Of a stretch of 5,761 bases of DNA, positions 5,296-5,761 are shown piece after piece. Each line of letters starts with the position of its first letter. Position 1 is the first letter of the stretch. Origin of the DNA: Oscillospiraceae bacterium (GTDB lineage: Bacteria > Bacillota > Clostridia > Oscillospirales > Ruminococcaceae); the NCBI GenBank assembly GCA_015067375.1, contig SVMQ01000155.1, positions 1-5,761 on the forward strand, given 5' to 3'. Position numbers and translations under genes: made by a program. The notes below the pieces were generated by a model. The model was not told where the DNA came from and did no database searches. It worked only from the letters and a program-made list of their open reading frames with translations.

Positions 5296-5296
5296 T

Positions 5297-5761
5297 ATGA
5301 ACGCTGTATATGAAAAGCTTTTAAAATGCTACGAATCAGTTGAAAAGAAGATAAGCTTCAAGCCTGAGATAGCACTCATTCTCGGCAGCGGTCTTGGTGA
5401 TTACGCGGACACTATGGATGTGAAAGAGGTGCTGGATTACCGCGAGCTGGAGGGCTTCCCTATATCCACGGTTGCAGGACATAAGGGACGCTTCGTGTTT
5501 GGCTATGCAGGCGGTGTGCCTATCGTAGCGATGCAGGGACGCGTGCATTATTATGAGGGATATCCCGTGCAGGATGTGGTGCTTCCTACTCGCCTCATGA
5601 AGCTGATGGGCGCAAAAACATTGTTCCTGACAAATGCGGCAGGCGGTATCAACCGTACATTCAATTGCGGAGATTTCATGTTGATTAACGATCACATTTC
5701 GTCATTCGTTCCCTCGCCGCTTATCGGTGCGAATATAGACGAGCTTGGTGTACGCTTCCCC
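5297..5761 (+). CDS. punA: Purine nucleoside phosphorylase, trimeric (PNP/MTAP) family, 5' part only
   Basis: The first 155 residues of an enzyme expected to be about 270 long; the rest is beyond the right edge. Landmarks: ALILGSGLG (26-34) with the phosphate-binding S31; AGHKG (60-64) with H62; QGRVHYYEG (80-88) with R82, H84 and Y86; TNAAGGIN (112-119); and DHI (132-134). These define the low-molecular-mass trimeric type, which normally converts inosine or guanosine plus phosphate to the free base and ribose-1-phosphate. The Glu and Asn that read the 6-oxo group, and any swap toward adenine or methylthioadenosine, would lie in the unseen C-terminal part. The segment after DHI reads SSFVPSPLIGAN instead of the common NLMGxNPLxGPN, as I recall for clostridial members. 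The ATG is 1 nt past the ahcY stop and its GGGAGG (5285-5290) lies inside the end of ahcY, so the two are probably translationally coupled. Confidence 0.93.
   Translation, partial: MNAVYEKLLKCYESVEKKISFKPEIALILGSGLGDYADTMDVKEVLDYRELEGFPISTVAGHKGRFVFGYAGGVPIVAMQGRVHYYEGYPVQDVVLPTRLMKLMGAKTLFLTNAAGGINRTFNCGDFMLINDHISSFVPSPLIGANIDELGVRFP

Overview
The window looks like chromosomal DNA of an anaerobic Gram-positive bacterium of the class Clostridia, most likely a Ruminococcus-like gut or rumen Oscillospiraceae. The evidence is the strong GAAAGGAG-type ribosome binding sites, the sigma-A promoters of consensus form, and the gene set: a clostridial-type Cu/Zn SOD, DegV, a short-type AhcY and a PNP with a DHISSF variant motif. 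Codon use looks similar across all genes. I see no mobile element, tRNA, rRNA or CRISPR array.

Layout. On the minus strand (about 1-1700) is a two-gene unit read leftward. A consensus promoter (1668-1696) drives a soluble PocR-domain/chemoreceptor-like protein (613-1629). It is followed, after a 51-bp gap with a small hairpin, by lactaldehyde reductase fucO (from 561 off the left edge). A divergent intergenic region (1630-1958) holds one good promoter for each direction and several small dyads that may be operators. On the plus strand (1876 to the right edge) five genes are read rightward with short gaps: an unrecognised 209-aa protein (1959-2588), a DegV-family fatty-acid-binding protein (2601-3446), a leaderless Cu/Zn superoxide dismutase (3496-3981), an adenosylhomocysteinase-family enzyme (4039-5295), and a trimeric-type purine nucleoside phosphorylase (5297 off the right edge).

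How the genes may work together. FucO makes (S)-1,2-propanediol from the lactaldehyde formed in fucose and rhamnose breakdown. The PocR domain is a predicted sensor of small diols and related compounds, so the minus-strand unit pairs a probable propanediol/lactaldehyde sensor with the enzyme that makes propanediol. On the plus strand, ahcY and the PNP gene are nearly touching and form a S-adenosylhomocysteine salvage step followed by nucleoside phosphorolysis. The AhcY base pocket has Lys where the classical enzyme has the adenine-reading Glu. With a 6-oxopurine-type PNP next to it, this suggests an inosine-based route (S-inosylhomocysteine hydrolase) rather than the adenosine route. That is an inference.

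The most interesting points are the PocR-receptor/fucO pairing with an altered signalling tip, the possible S-inosylhomocysteine hydrolase, the cytosolic Cu/Zn SOD in a probable anaerobe, and the paired TTGTG(C)ACAA dyads in the divergent promoter region. I found no clear evidence for an entirely new multi-gene system.
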